A DNA stretch of 33,200 nucleotides from Achromobacter ruhlandii (GCF_902859695.1 NZ_CADIJL010000045.1:1-33200), one strand, 5' to 3'; shown: positions 25,418-33,041, numbered from the stretch's first letter. Made by a program: numbers and translations. Notes: generated by a model from the letters alone, not told the origin.

Positions 25418-25864
25418 ATGCTGCAAGACCTAGACCAACTCGCCGCCCGTATCGGGCAACTGGTGCAACGCACCCGGCAACTTCATGCCGAGCGTGACGC
25501 ATTGCGCGCCCGCCTGAACGAAACCGAAGCGGAGACGCGCGCGCTCAAGCAACGCGCCGCCGACCGCGACGCCGATATTGCCGCCCTGCAGGCCAAATTG
25601 CAGGACAACGACGGCGCCGTCACCGCGATGCTGGAGCAGGCGCAGAAGGCCGAAGTGGCCTTGCGCGAACAGCTCGCTCGCGAAGCCGCCGAACGCCAGT
25701 CGCTCGAGGCGCGGTTCTCCGCCCGCGAAACCGAACTGCAGGGCAACCTGCAAAGCCGCGACACCGAACTACAGCGCCTGCGCGTGGCCGCCGCCGCGGC
25801 CCGCGAGCGCATCGACGCCGTCCTGGCCCGTCTGCCGGGTGCGCCGTCCGGAGAGCAACACTGA
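25418..25864 (+). CDS. ZapB-like coiled-coil protein upstream of zapA
   Basis: A 148-residue protein that is almost wholly coiled coil, rich in Leu, Glu, Arg, Ala and Gln, with heptad-like spacing from residue 1 to about 140. It sits directly before zapA and overlaps it by 1 nt (TGATG), so it is very likely a division-ring partner of ZapB type. It is longer than E. coli ZapB (81 residues). I chose the ATG at 25418 because the coiled coil begins there. The upstream frame adds 41 residues of no pattern. No Shine-Dalgarno is seen, but a TACGAT hexamer 7 bp upstream raises the possibility of a leaderless message. Confidence 0.75.
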   Translation: MLQDLDQLAARIGQLVQRTRQLHAERDALRARLNETEAETRALKQRAADRDADIAALQAKLQDNDGAVTAMLEQAQKAEVALREQLAREAAERQSLEARFSARETELQGNLQSRDTELQRLRVAAAAARERIDAVLARLPGAPSGEQH

Positions 25865-26175
25865 TGGAACGCGTAGATGTAACGATCCTCGGGCGCGACT
25901 ACTCGCTGGCGTGCTCGGCCGAAGAAAAGCCCACGCTGCTGGCTGCCGTGCGCCACGTCGACCAGCTCATGCTGCGCATCCAGGGCACCGGCAAGGTTTC
26001 CAGCAACGAACGCATCGCGGTGATGGCCGCGTTGCAGGTGGCGGGCGAGCTGCTCGCCATGAAGGCGCCCGATGGTCCGCTGGGCGGTTTGGCGGTCGGC
26101 GACTTCAAGCGTAGAATCGAGGACATGAACGCAGTCCTAGACGACGCGCTGTCAGGGCAAGAAAAGCTGCTCTGA
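25864..26175 (+). CDS. zapA: Cell division protein ZapA
   Basis: A 103-residue cytoplasmic protein that cross-links FtsZ filaments. The N-terminal domain begins MERVDVTILGRDYSLAC and continues with AVRHVDQLMLRIQGTGKV. The middle has NERIAVMAALQVAGELL, the family core, and the C-terminal helix mediates tetramer formation. GGAGAG about 8 nt upstream is a good ribosome binding site. The start overlaps the zapB-like stop. 6S RNA follows about 45 bp downstream, a common gene order in proteobacteria. Confidence 0.94.
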   Translation: MERVDVTILGRDYSLACSAEEKPTLLAAVRHVDQLMLRIQGTGKVSSNERIAVMAALQVAGELLAMKAPDGPLGGLAVGDFKRRIEDMNAVLDDALSGQEKLL

Positions 26176-26218
26176 CGTTCATAAGCGGTTTTCACCCAGG
26201 TTTTTTCAAGTTTTTCAG

Positions 26219-26404
26219 TTTGTCCCTGCCGTGTCCGTGACCTGGCCATACATTCTCTGAACCTATGTCTTATGGCATATTGGTTGCGGGAGTGCAGAGC
26301 TGGAGCGATTGTCTCTCGTAGACGAACCCGACGCTCTTCGGAACGCGACCACCTTGAACCTCAGGGTTCGAGATGCCGGCCTTGACGGCACAGGCGGGGC
26401 ATCT
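26219..26404 (+). ncRNA. ssrS: 6S RNA (ssrS)
   Basis: The sequence contains ACCTTGAACC-N3-GGTTC, the conserved 3' block of 6S RNA, and a 5' block CTGAACCTATGTCTTATGG matching the 5' side of the central bubble in E. coli 6S. The ends pair well: CCCTGCC, GTG and CCGT (26224-26238) against GGCGGGG, CAC and ACGG (26385-26399). This gives a roughly 185-nt rod. 6S RNA binds sigma-70 RNA polymerase and lowers its activity in stationary phase. Its place after zapA matches other proteobacteria. Exact ends are approximate. No strong promoter was found, so it may be processed from the zapA transcript. Confidence 0.88.
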
Positions 26405-26411
26405 ATCCCAG

Positions 26412-26436
26412 CGGACCTGCCACGAGCGCAGGTCCG
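26412..26436 (+). other. Strong hairpin downstream of 6S RNA
   Basis: Arms CGGACCTGC (26412-26420) and GCAGGTCCG (26428-26436) are perfect over 9 bp with a 7-nt loop. No T-run follows, so it is not a clear intrinsic terminator. It may be a processing or 3'-end stability element for the 6S precursor, or a leader structure for the next gene. Confidence 0.5.
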
Positions 26437-26479
26437 CGCCGGGCGCCTCCTCCATCGTCCTCCCTCATAGGACCAGTCC

Positions 26480-27250
26480 ATGTCGAAATCCCCCGTTTTT
26501 TCGCTGACCAAACTTGGCGCGGCGTGCGCGGCCGTGGCCGCTCTCTCGCTGGCGCAGCCTGTTTTTGCGCAGGCACCGACGACGGCTCCCGCCACGGCGG
26601 AATCCGCCGCCAACCGGTCGCCGGAACTGACGTTGCAGGCCACCGCCTCCTCCGAGGTCAAGCAGGACACGGTGCGCATCTCGCTGTCGGCCGAGACCGA
26701 AGCGGCGGATCAGCCCACCGCCGGCAAGAAGCTGACCGAGATGCTGGACGACGTGGCCAAGCGCGCGCGCGACACCAAGGGCGTCGACGTGCGCACCGGC
26801 AGCTTCAACGTCTGGCCCAATTCCACCAGCAGCAGCAAGGGCAAGACCAGCACCACCTGGCGTGGCCAGGGCGAGATCATCCTGGAATCGAAGGATTTTG
26901 CCGCCGCCGCCGCGCTGGCCTCGAAGCTGTCCGACAAGACCGCCATTTCCAACATCAGCTTCTCGCTGTCGCGCGAAGTGCGCGAGGCCGAGGAGCGCAA
27001 GCTGCTCAAGGAGGCCGCGCAGGCCTTCAAGGATCGCGCGCTGGCCGCGGCCAACGCCTTCGGCTTCTCGGGCTACCGTCTGAGCAAGCTCGAACTCGGC
27101 GGCGCCGGCGGCGTCACGCCGATGCCGCGCATGATGGGCGCCATGGCCAAGGACGCCTCCGGCGGCGCCGGCTACAGCGCGGACGTCCCCCTGGAAGCAG
27201 GGGACGTCACGGTCAGCATTTCGGTCAACGGGACGATCGTTTTGCAGTAA
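26480..27250 (+). CDS. SIMPL-domain (DUF541) periplasmic protein
   Basis: A 256-residue secreted protein with a Sec signal peptide ending at QPVFA before QAPTTA, followed by a Thr/Ala-rich spacer and a SIMPL (DUF541) domain over about residues 45-250. Landmarks are LTLQATASSEVKQDTVRISLS, GSFNVWPN and the C-terminal VTVSISVNGTIVLQ. The biochemical role of the family is poorly known; some members are linked to stress tolerance or oxidative damage. The ATG at 26480 follows AGGA with suitable spacing. The 3' end overlaps the convergent lgt gene by 26 bp. A strong internal hairpin (27182-27208) lies near its end. Confidence 0.87.
   Translation: MSKSPVFSLTKLGAACAAVAALSLAQPVFAQAPTTAPATAESAANRSPELTLQATASSEVKQDTVRISLSAETEAADQPTAGKKLTEMLDDVAKRARDTKGVDVRTGSFNVWPNSTSSSKGKTSTTWRGQGEIILESKDFAAAAALASKLSDKTAISNISFSLSREVREAEERKLLKEAAQAFKDRALAAANAFGFSGYRLSKLELGGAGGVTPMPRMMGAMAKDASGGAGYSADVPLEAGDVTVSISVNGTIVLQ
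27182..27208. other. Perfect hairpin inside the SIMPL-protein gene, just past the lgt stop
   Basis: Arms GACGTCCCC (27182-27190) and GGGGACGTC (27200-27208) pair over 9 bp with a 9-nt loop. It lies within the SIMPL coding sequence and 16 bp downstream of the lgt stop on the minus strand. It may end or stabilise the lgt transcript; there is no T-run. Confidence 0.4.
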
Positions 27251-28013
27251 GCACGAACATGATGGCGCCCAGGGCGACCATCGGCAGGGACAGCCACTGT
27301 CCCATGCTCAACCCGCCCGCGAGCAGGCCCAGGAAGTTGTCCGGCTCGCGGGTGAATTCCACCAGGAAACGGAACGTTCCGTAGCCCATCAGGAATACCG
27401 CGCTCACCTGGCCCAGGGGGCGCGGTTTGCTCGAAAACCACCACATCAGCGCGAACAGCACGATGCCTTCCAGCCCCAGCTCATACAGTTGGGACGGATG
27501 GCGCGCGATGCCGTCGCCGCTGCTCGGGAACACCATCGCCCACGGCACGTCGGTGGGGCGGCCCCACAACTCGCCATTGATGAAATTGCCCAGTCGGCCA
27601 AAGCCCAGCCCCAGCGGGATCAGCGGCGCGATGAAATCGCTGACGGCGAAGAAGGGCAGGCCCTTCTTGCGGGCGAACAGCAGCATCACCAGGATCACGC
27701 CGATCAGCCCGCCGTGGAACGACATGCCGCCTTCCCACAGGTAGGCCACTTCCAGCGGATGCGCCAGGTAATAGCTCGGCTTGTAGAACAGCACATAGCC
27801 CAGCCGTCCGCCCAGCACCACGCCCAGCACGCTGTAGAAGATCAGGTCCTCCAGGTCGCGCACGTTCAGGGAGGTGGTATGGCCGCGCGTGATGCGGCGC
27901 CGGCCCAGCACGTATACCAGCGCGAAGCCCACCAGGTACATCAGCCCGTACCAATGGATGGACAGGGGCCCGATCTGCAGGGCAACGGGGTCGAATTTTG
28001 GATATTGCAGCAT
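27225..28013 (-). CDS. lgt: Prolipoprotein diacylglyceryl transferase Lgt
   Basis: A 262-residue inner-membrane enzyme with about seven helices that transfers diacylglyceryl from phosphatidylglycerol to the lipobox cysteine of prolipoproteins (such as Pal in this window). The signature GRLGNFINGELWG is present. So are MSFHGGLIGVILVMLLFAR with the catalytic-region histidine and the conserved HPSQLYE. The ATG at 28013 starts MLQYPKFDPVALQIGPLSIHWYG, the usual N terminus. A much longer open frame upstream is antisense to ilvD and is rejected. The gene is divergent from ilvD and overlaps the SIMPL gene end by 26 bp. Confidence 0.96.
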   Translation of the reverse strand: MLQYPKFDPVALQIGPLSIHWYGLMYLVGFALVYVLGRRRITRGHTTSLNVRDLEDLIFYSVLGVVLGGRLGYVLFYKPSYYLAHPLEVAYLWEGGMSFHGGLIGVILVMLLFARKKGLPFFAVSDFIAPLIPLGLGFGRLGNFINGELWGRPTDVPWAMVFPSSGDGIARHPSQLYELGLEGIVLFALMWWFSSKPRPLGQVSAVFLMGYGTFRFLVEFTREPDNFLGLLAGGLSMGQWLSLPMVALGAIMFVLTAKRSSR

Positions 28014-28187
28014 GTTCCGCCCGACACAATGAAGTTGAATGATAATAACCGGCGAGCCCCGCGGTAGATCGACATGCAAGCCCCAGCATGCCGGTGTATC
28101 CCGAGACTCGCCCGCGAGCGAGCTGGCTACCCCCCCGGGCGCGATCGCCATGTCCGCGCCCTGACGGCCGACAGGAGACAACAGACC

Positions 28188-29873
28188 ATGTCGCACAACG
28201 AACGTTCCCGCCACATCACGCACGGCGTCGCCCGGGCTCCCAATCGCGCTATGTATTACGCGCTGGGCTACCAGGAAGCCGATTTCGAGAATCCCATGAT
28301 CGGCGTGGCCAACGGCCATTCGACCATCACGCCGTGCAACAGCGGCCTGCAGCGCCTGGCCGATGCCGCCATCGAGGCCATCCGCGGCGCCAAGGCCAAT
28401 CCGCAGGTGTTCGGCACGCCCACCATTTCCGATGGCATGTCCATGGGCACCGAGGGCATGAAGTACTCGCTGGTGTCGCGCGAGGTCATCGCCGACTGTA
28501 TCGAGACCGCCGCGCAGGGCCAGTGGATGGACGGCGTGGTGGTCATCGGCGGCTGCGACAAGAACATGCCGGGCGGCATGATCGCCCTGGCGCGCATGAA
28601 CGTGCCGGGCATCTACGTCTATGGCGGCACCATCAAGCCGGGCCGCTACCAGGGCAAGGACCTGACCATCGTCTCGGTGTTCGAGGCGGTCGGCGAATAC
28701 ACCATGGGCCGCATGGAAGAGGCCGACTTCAAGCAGATCGAGAAATGCGCCATCCCCGGTTCGGGCTCCTGTGGTGGCATGTACACCGCCAACACCATGA
28801 GCTCTGCCTTCGAAGCCATGGGCATGAGCCTGCCGTATTCCAGCACCATGGCCAACGAGGACGACGAAAAGGTCGTGTCGGCGGCGGAATCGGCCCGGGT
28901 ACTGGTGCAGGCCGTCAGGCGGGGGCTGCGTCCGCGCGACATCATCACGCGCGAGTCCATCGAAAACGCCGTTTCCGTCATCATGGCAACGGGCGGCTCG
29001 ACCAATGCCGTGCTGCATTTCCTGGCCATCGCCCACGCCGCCGAGGTGCCCTGGACCATCGACGACTTCGAACGCATTCGCCAGCGCGTGCCGGTGCTGT
29101 GCGACCTCAAGCCATCCGGCAGATACGTGGCGACCGACCTGCATCGCGCCGGCGGCATTCCGCAGGTCATGAAGCTGTTGCTCAACGCCGGCCTGCTGCA
29201 CGGGGATTGCATCACCATCACCGGCCAGACCGTGGCGCAATCGCTGGCCGACGTGCCCGATACGCCGCGCGCCGACCAGGACGTGATCATGCCGCTGGAC
29301 CGCGCCCTCTATTCCCAGGGCCACCTGGCGATCCTCAAGGGCAACCTGTCGCCGGAAGGCTGCGTGGCCAAGATCACCGGCCTGAAGAACCCGGTCATCA
29401 CCGGACCGGCGCGTGTCTTCGATTCCGAGGATGACGCCATGGCCGCCATCATGGCGCGCCAGATCCGTGACGGCGACGTGGTGGTGATCCGCTACGAAGG
29501 CCCCAAGGGCGGGCCGGGCATGCGCGAAATGCTGGCGCCGACCTCCGCGTTGGTCGGACAGGGGCTGGGCGAAACCGTGGGCCTCATCACCGATGGCCGC
29601 TTCTCCGGCGGCACCTGGGGCATGGTGGTCGGCCACGTCGCGCCCGAGGCCTTCGTCGGCGGGCCCATTGCGCTGATCCGGGAGGGAGATTCGGTTACCA
29701 TCGATGCCCACCAGCTGCTGTTGCAGCTCAATATCAGCGACGAAGAAATGGCGGCTCGTCGCCAGGCCTGGGTCCAGCCCAAGCCGCGTTATACACGCGG
29801 TGTGCTTGCCAAGTTCGGCAAGCTCGCCAGCACCGCGAGCCGTGGGGCGGTAACCGATGCATTTGATACGTAG
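28188..29873 (+). CDS. ilvD: Dihydroxy-acid dehydratase IlvD
   Basis: A 561-residue iron-sulfur dehydratase that makes the 2-oxo acids leading to valine, leucine and isoleucine. The cluster cysteines are Cys50 (HSTITPCNSGL), Cys123 (GGCDKNMPGG) and Cys195 (GSCGGMYTANTM). A set of three cysteines matches the [2Fe-2S]-type family members. The C-terminal part has GRFSGGTWGMVVGHVAPEA. The ATG at 28188 has AGGAG about 11 nt upstream, and an upstream in-frame extension is not conserved in character. It is divergent from lgt. Its 3' end overlaps the cytochrome c gene by 17 bp, so the two are probably co-transcribed. Confidence 0.96.
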   Translation: MSHNERSRHITHGVARAPNRAMYYALGYQEADFENPMIGVANGHSTITPCNSGLQRLADAAIEAIRGAKANPQVFGTPTISDGMSMGTEGMKYSLVSREVIADCIETAAQGQWMDGVVVIGGCDKNMPGGMIALARMNVPGIYVYGGTIKPGRYQGKDLTIVSVFEAVGEYTMGRMEEADFKQIEKCAIPGSGSCGGMYTANTMSSAFEAMGMSLPYSSTMANEDDEKVVSAAESARVLVQAVRRGLRPRDIITRESIENAVSVIMATGGSTNAVLHFLAIAHAAEVPWTIDDFERIRQRVPVLCDLKPSGRYVATDLHRAGGIPQVMKLLLNAGLLHGDCITITGQTVAQSLADVPDTPRADQDVIMPLDRALYSQGHLAILKGNLSPEGCVAKITGLKNPVITGPARVFDSEDDAMAAIMARQIRDGDVVVIRYEGPKGGPGMREMLAPTSALVGQGLGETVGLITDGRFSGGTWGMVVGHVAPEAFVGGPIALIREGDSVTIDAHQLLLQLNISDEEMAARRQAWVQPKPRYTRGVLAKFGKLASTASRGAVTDAFDT

Positions 29874-30192
29874 TCTGTTGGCGGTCGCCGCCGGCCTGCT
29901 GGCCGCCGGCGCGGCCCAGGGGCAAACCACCGGCCTGGATCTGGCCAAGAGCAAGGCCTGCATGGCCTGTCACCAGGTCGACGTCAAGCGCGTCGGACCG
30001 CCGCTGGCCAGCGTGGCCGAGCGCTACGCCGGGCAGGGAGATGCCATGGTGGATTACCTCGCGGGCAAGATCCGCGGGGGCGGCCGCGGCGCCTGGGGCG
30101 CCGTGCCGATGCCGGCGCAAACCCACGTCAGCCAGGAAGACGCCCGCCTGCTGGCCGAATGGATCCTGACGCTGGCGCCGGCCAAGAAGTAG
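29857..30192 (+). CDS. Small periplasmic c-type cytochrome (c551/c552 type)
   Basis: A 111-residue secreted monoheme cytochrome. The signal peptide ends near AAQGQ. The heme-binding motif CMACH gives Cys35, Cys38 and His39, and the distal methionine is Met85 in WGAVPMPAQ. The size and the PMPA segment fit class I cytochromes of the c551/c552 type, which carry single electrons to oxidases or reductases in the periplasm. The ATG at 29857 lies inside the end of ilvD (17-bp overlap). It precedes msrA by 38 bp. The pairing with ilvD has no obvious functional logic. Confidence 0.9.
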   Translation: MHLIRSLLAVAAGLLAAGAAQGQTTGLDLAKSKACMACHQVDVKRVGPPLASVAERYAGQGDAMVDYLAGKIRGGGRGAWGAVPMPAQTHVSQEDARLLAEWILTLAPAKK

Positions 30193-30230
30193 TCGTATCG
30201 TCTCTGGAAAGTTTCAGCAAAGGAATCGTC

Positions 30231-30785
30231 ATGGCAGAACAACCCTCCCCGGGCAATGAGGTCGCCGTTCTCGGCGGCGGCTGTTTCTGGTGCGTCGAGG
30301 CGGTCTTCACCGACCTGCGCGGCGTCAAGAGCGTGCTGCCCGGCTACAGCGGCGGGCACGTCGACAATCCCACCTACGAACAGGTCTGCGGCAAAGACAC
30401 CGGCCACATCGAGGTGGCGCGCGTCGAATTCGATCCCGCCGAGCTGTCGTACAGCGACCTGCTGCGCGTCTTCTTCGCCACCCACGACCCGACCACCCCG
30501 GGCCGCCAGGGCAACGACATCGGCCCGCAGTACGAGTCGGCCATCTTCTGGCAGAACGACGCGCAGCGCGAGCAGGCCGAGGCCGTCATCGCCGAGGTCG
30601 AGGCGCAGAAAGTCTACGACGCGCCCATCGTGACCAAGCTGCTGGCGCCTGCGCGCTTCTGGCAGGCCGAGGACTATCACCGCGATTATTTCGCGCTGCA
30701 TCCCGAGCAGGGCTATTGCCAGTTCGTGATCGCGCCCAAGGTCGCCAAGTTCCGCAAGCAGTTCCAGGATCGCCTGAAGAAGTAG
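30231..30785 (+). CDS. msrA: Peptide methionine sulfoxide reductase MsrA
   Basis: A 184-residue enzyme that reduces methionine-S-sulfoxide in proteins. The catalytic motif GGCFWC places the nucleophile Cys18. GYSGGHVDNPTYEQVC and the HIEVARVEFDP region are typical. A further cysteine in EQGYCQFV may act in recycling. No signal peptide, so it is cytoplasmic. The ATG at 30231 has AAAGGA 6 nt upstream, and the longer frame (24 extra residues) lacks support. It follows the cytochrome gene by 38 bp and converges with hpd across a terminator. Confidence 0.95.
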   Translation: MAEQPSPGNEVAVLGGGCFWCVEAVFTDLRGVKSVLPGYSGGHVDNPTYEQVCGKDTGHIEVARVEFDPAELSYSDLLRVFFATHDPTTPGRQGNDIGPQYESAIFWQNDAQREQAEAVIAEVEAQKVYDAPIVTKLLAPARFWQAEDYHRDYFALHPEQGYCQFVIAPKVAKFRKQFQDRLKK

Positions 30786-30793
30786 GACAGGCG

Positions 30794-30821
30794 AAAAAAA
30801 ACCTCGCGCAAGGCGAGGTTT
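30794..30821 (-). terminator. Intrinsic terminator of hpd (convergent with msrA)
   Basis: Arms AAACCTCGC (30799-30807) and GCGAGGTTT (30813-30821) form a stem with a 5-nt loop. On the minus strand it is followed by an eight-T run (plus 30794-30801), so it ends hpd transcription. On the plus strand only TTTC follows, so msrA termination is weaker. Confidence 0.8.
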
Positions 30822-30869
30822 CAAGGCCGGCGCCGGGCACATGGGTACCGGCGCTGGCGGGGGAAGCGG

Positions 30870-31982
30870 TCAGTCGACGGCTTTCACCACGCCGCGGCGC
30901 ATCTGGTCCAGCTCGATGGACTCGAACAGCGCCTTGAAATTGCCTTCGCCGAAACCGTCGTTGCCCTTGCGCTGGATGATCTCGAAGAAGATCGGGCCGA
31001 TCTGGTTCTCGGTGAAGATCTGCAGCAGCAGGCCGCCGTCGGGGGCGCCGTCCAGCAGGATGCGGTTCTTCTGCAGGCGCGCCACGTCCTCGCCATGGTT
31101 GGGCAGGCGGCGATCCAGCAGCTCGTAGTAGGTTTCCGGCGTATCCAGGAACACCACGCCGTTGGCGCGCAGCGCCTCGATCGTGCCGTAGATGTCCTCG
31201 GTGGCCATGGCGATGTGCTGGATGCCCTCGCCGCGGTACAGGTCCAGGTACTCCTGGATCTGGCCTTTCTCCTCGGTGCCTTCCTCGTTGATGGGAATGC
31301 GGATGTTGCCGCACGGCGAGGTCATGGCCTTGGACTTCACGCCCGTCACCTTGCCCTCGATGTCGAAGTAGCGCACCTCGCGGAAGTTGAACAGGCGCTC
31401 GTAGAACTCCGACCACTCGGCCATGCGGCCCTTGTGCACGTTGTGCGTCAGGTGGTCCACCAGCGTCAGCCCGGCGCCGCGGTGGTTCAGGTCGGCCTGC
31501 GCGTTCTGCGGATCCACCGGCACGAAGTCGACGTCATAGATGCTGATGTCGCCGATGCCGCCATGGCCTTCCTTGCCATTCCAGCGGTCCACCAGGTAGA
31601 TCAGCGAATCGCCAATGCCCTTGATGGCGGGAATGTTCAGTTCCATCGGGCCGCTGTGCGAGTCGAAACCCCACGCGCCCAGTTCCAGCGCGCGCTTGTA
31701 CGCGGCGGCCGCGTCCTGCACACGGAAACCGATCGCACAGATCGACGGGCCGTGCAGCCGGGCAAAGCGCTGCGCAAAGGAATCGGGTTCGGCGTTGATC
31801 AGGAAATTCACGCCGCCCTGGCGGTACAGCGTCACGTCCTTGTGGCGATGCTTGGCGATCGCCTTGAAGCCCAGCAGTTCGAACACCTTGCGCAGCGCGG
31901 CGGGGTCCGGCGCGGCATATTCGATGAATTCGAACCCGGCGGTGCCCATCGGGTTGTCCCAGGGTTGGAAAGCGCTGCTCAT
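30870..31982 (-). CDS. hpd: 4-hydroxyphenylpyruvate dioxygenase Hpd
   Basis: A 370-residue non-heme iron enzyme that converts 4-hydroxyphenylpyruvate to homogentisate in tyrosine breakdown. The iron ligands are His177 (VDHLTHNV), His256 (GIQHIAM) and Glu334 (IFFEIIQRKG), spaced as in characterised enzymes. The C-terminal GFGEGNFKALFESIE closes the active site. The ATG at 31982 has GGGAG about 8 nt upstream. It is divergent from an Lrp-type regulator, and a terminator follows. Loss of a downstream homogentisate pathway gene in this window means the rest of the pathway is elsewhere. Confidence 0.96.
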   Translation of the reverse strand: MSSAFQPWDNPMGTAGFEFIEYAAPDPAALRKVFELLGFKAIAKHRHKDVTLYRQGGVNFLINAEPDSFAQRFARLHGPSICAIGFRVQDAAAAYKRALELGAWGFDSHSGPMELNIPAIKGIGDSLIYLVDRWNGKEGHGGIGDISIYDVDFVPVDPQNAQADLNHRGAGLTLVDHLTHNVHKGRMAEWSEFYERLFNFREVRYFDIEGKVTGVKSKAMTSPCGNIRIPINEEGTEEKGQIQEYLDLYRGEGIQHIAMATEDIYGTIEALRANGVVFLDTPETYYELLDRRLPNHGEDVARLQKNRILLDGAPDGGLLLQIFTENQIGPIFFEIIQRKGNDGFGEGNFKALFESIELDQMRRGVVKAVD

Positions 31983-32099
31983 GAGTCTGCTCCCTTGAGT
32001 CGTTATAGAGGCGACTTGTCGTTCAAGTCTAGGATGAAGATTGTAGGGAGGAAAGGCAGGCAGACAATTGCAAACATGTCGCGGAAGCGGGAAGGTTGA

Positions 32100-32112
32100 G
32101 CAATAATATTGC
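32100..32112. promoter_or_regulatory. Perfect dyad GCAATAATATTGC, candidate Lrp-type operator
   Basis: A 13-bp perfect palindrome with 6-bp arms sits 14 bp upstream of the chosen Lrp start, in the 144-bp divergent region with hpd. It abuts the Shine-Dalgarno AGGA (32115-32118). Placement suggests autoregulation and control of hpd. Confidence 0.5.
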
Positions 32113-32126
32113 CCAGGAAAAAAAAT

Positions 32127-32615
32127 ATGGGGCTAAAAATGTCTGACATAGAGCTGGATAGGACAGATATAAGGATCCTGGCCGAATTGCAGCGCGACGG
32201 CCGCCTGAGCAACCAGGAGTTGGCCGACCGCGTTTCCCTGTCGCCCAGCCCCTGCCTGCGCCGGGTGCGACGGCTGGAAGAGAAGGGCTTCATCAAGAAA
32301 TACGTGGCGCTGATCGACGCCGAAAAGGTCGGGCTGGGCCTGCTGGCCTACGTCAACATCCGCCTGAACAAGCACAGCGGCTCCAGCCATGCGCCCATGA
32401 GCGACTTCGCTCGCGACGTCCAGCTCTGGCCCGAGGTGGTCGAGTGCTACGCCATGTCCGGCGACATGGACTACCTGCTGCGCATTCAAGTCGCCGACCT
32501 GGCGCATTTCTCCAAGTTCGCCATGGACACCCTGATGCGACATCCCGCCGTGGTGGACATGCGCTCGTTCTTTGCGCTCCAGCAGATCAAGGAAACGACA
32601 GAGTTGCGGCTGTAG
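32127..32615 (+). CDS. Lrp/AsnC-family regulator divergent from hpd
   Basis: A 162-residue regulator with a winged helix-turn-helix (LDRTDIRILAELQRDGRLSNQEL, SLSPSPCLRRVRRLEEKG, split in two blocks) and a C-terminal RAM domain with the MSGDMDYLLRIQVAD motif. I chose the ATG at 32127, because AGGA lies 8 nt before it. The ATG at 32139 (MSDIELDRTD) is a real alternative, and the TTG at 32109 is unlikely. The tyrosine-catabolic hpd is divergent, so aromatic amino acids or their oxo acids are plausible ligands. It is similar in layout to the lrp-like gene at 1351 but not a close copy. Confidence 0.9.
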   Translation: MGLKMSDIELDRTDIRILAELQRDGRLSNQELADRVSLSPSPCLRRVRRLEEKGFIKKYVALIDAEKVGLGLLAYVNIRLNKHSGSSHAPMSDFARDVQLWPEVVECYAMSGDMDYLLRIQVADLAHFSKFAMDTLMRHPAVVDMRSFFALQQIKETTELRL

Positions 32616-33041
32616 CGGAGCGGGATGCGTCCCTTCGTGTCTATCAGGCCTTCTATATCGGCCCCCCCCATAGAGGATGTCTATATATAGAGAGACCAGA
32701 GCGCGTGGCAGTGGACGGATGTTCCCCGCCACGGCGCCTTCTTATATATAGGCCGCTATGAGGCGAGACTGTCTGCCAGGTCCACTGCACCTGGGCGTAG
32801 GGGCGAAAACGGATATGGCCCTATGGAAAACGGAGACACCTCTATATAGAGTGGAGATGTATATCCATCTCGGCGCGCTACAGGTGTGCCGTCAGCCGCG
32901 GGGTGCTTCGCGGAAGGCTCGGTCCTGGTGATACGCATTCCATGTAGAGCAGATGGCGCAGAACGGATGACTTTTCCATGGCAAATGCGGGGTGCGTCCC
33001 CGGAAATCATCATCTTTCTGCAAAATGGCTGTCATCCCGGC
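32616..33041. repeat. Non-coding stretch with clustered AT-rich palindromes
   Basis: No gene is credible here. Perfect or near-perfect TATA-centred palindromes occur: TCTATATATAGA (32680-32691), TATATATA (32743-32750), CTCTATATAGAG (32840-32851), and GAGATG/CATCTC arms around TATATC (32854-32871). A 9-bp inverted repeat GCAGTGGAC/GTCCACTGC (32708-32716 and 32780-32788) spans one of them. Two small hairpins share the core TGCG between G and C runs (32622-32633 and 32989-33001). Confidence 0.6.

Noticed and set aside
26360..26375. GGTTCGA resembling a tRNA T-arm
   Set aside because: It belongs to the conserved 3' block of 6S RNA; no acceptor or anticodon arms fit around it.
26263..26679. Minus-strand frame of 138 codons over the 6S RNA region
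   Set aside because: It overlaps the conserved 6S RNA and the SIMPL signal peptide, with no protein family pattern.
28014..29963. A very long minus-strand open frame running through ilvD into lgt
   Set aside because: It is the antisense of ilvD in a GC-rich genome. Only its last part (27225-28013) codes for a recognisable protein (Lgt).
32616..33041. Short open frames in the palindrome-rich region as possible small genes
   Set aside because: They have no ribosome binding sites of note and no family features, and the direct sequence patterns suggest non-coding DNA.
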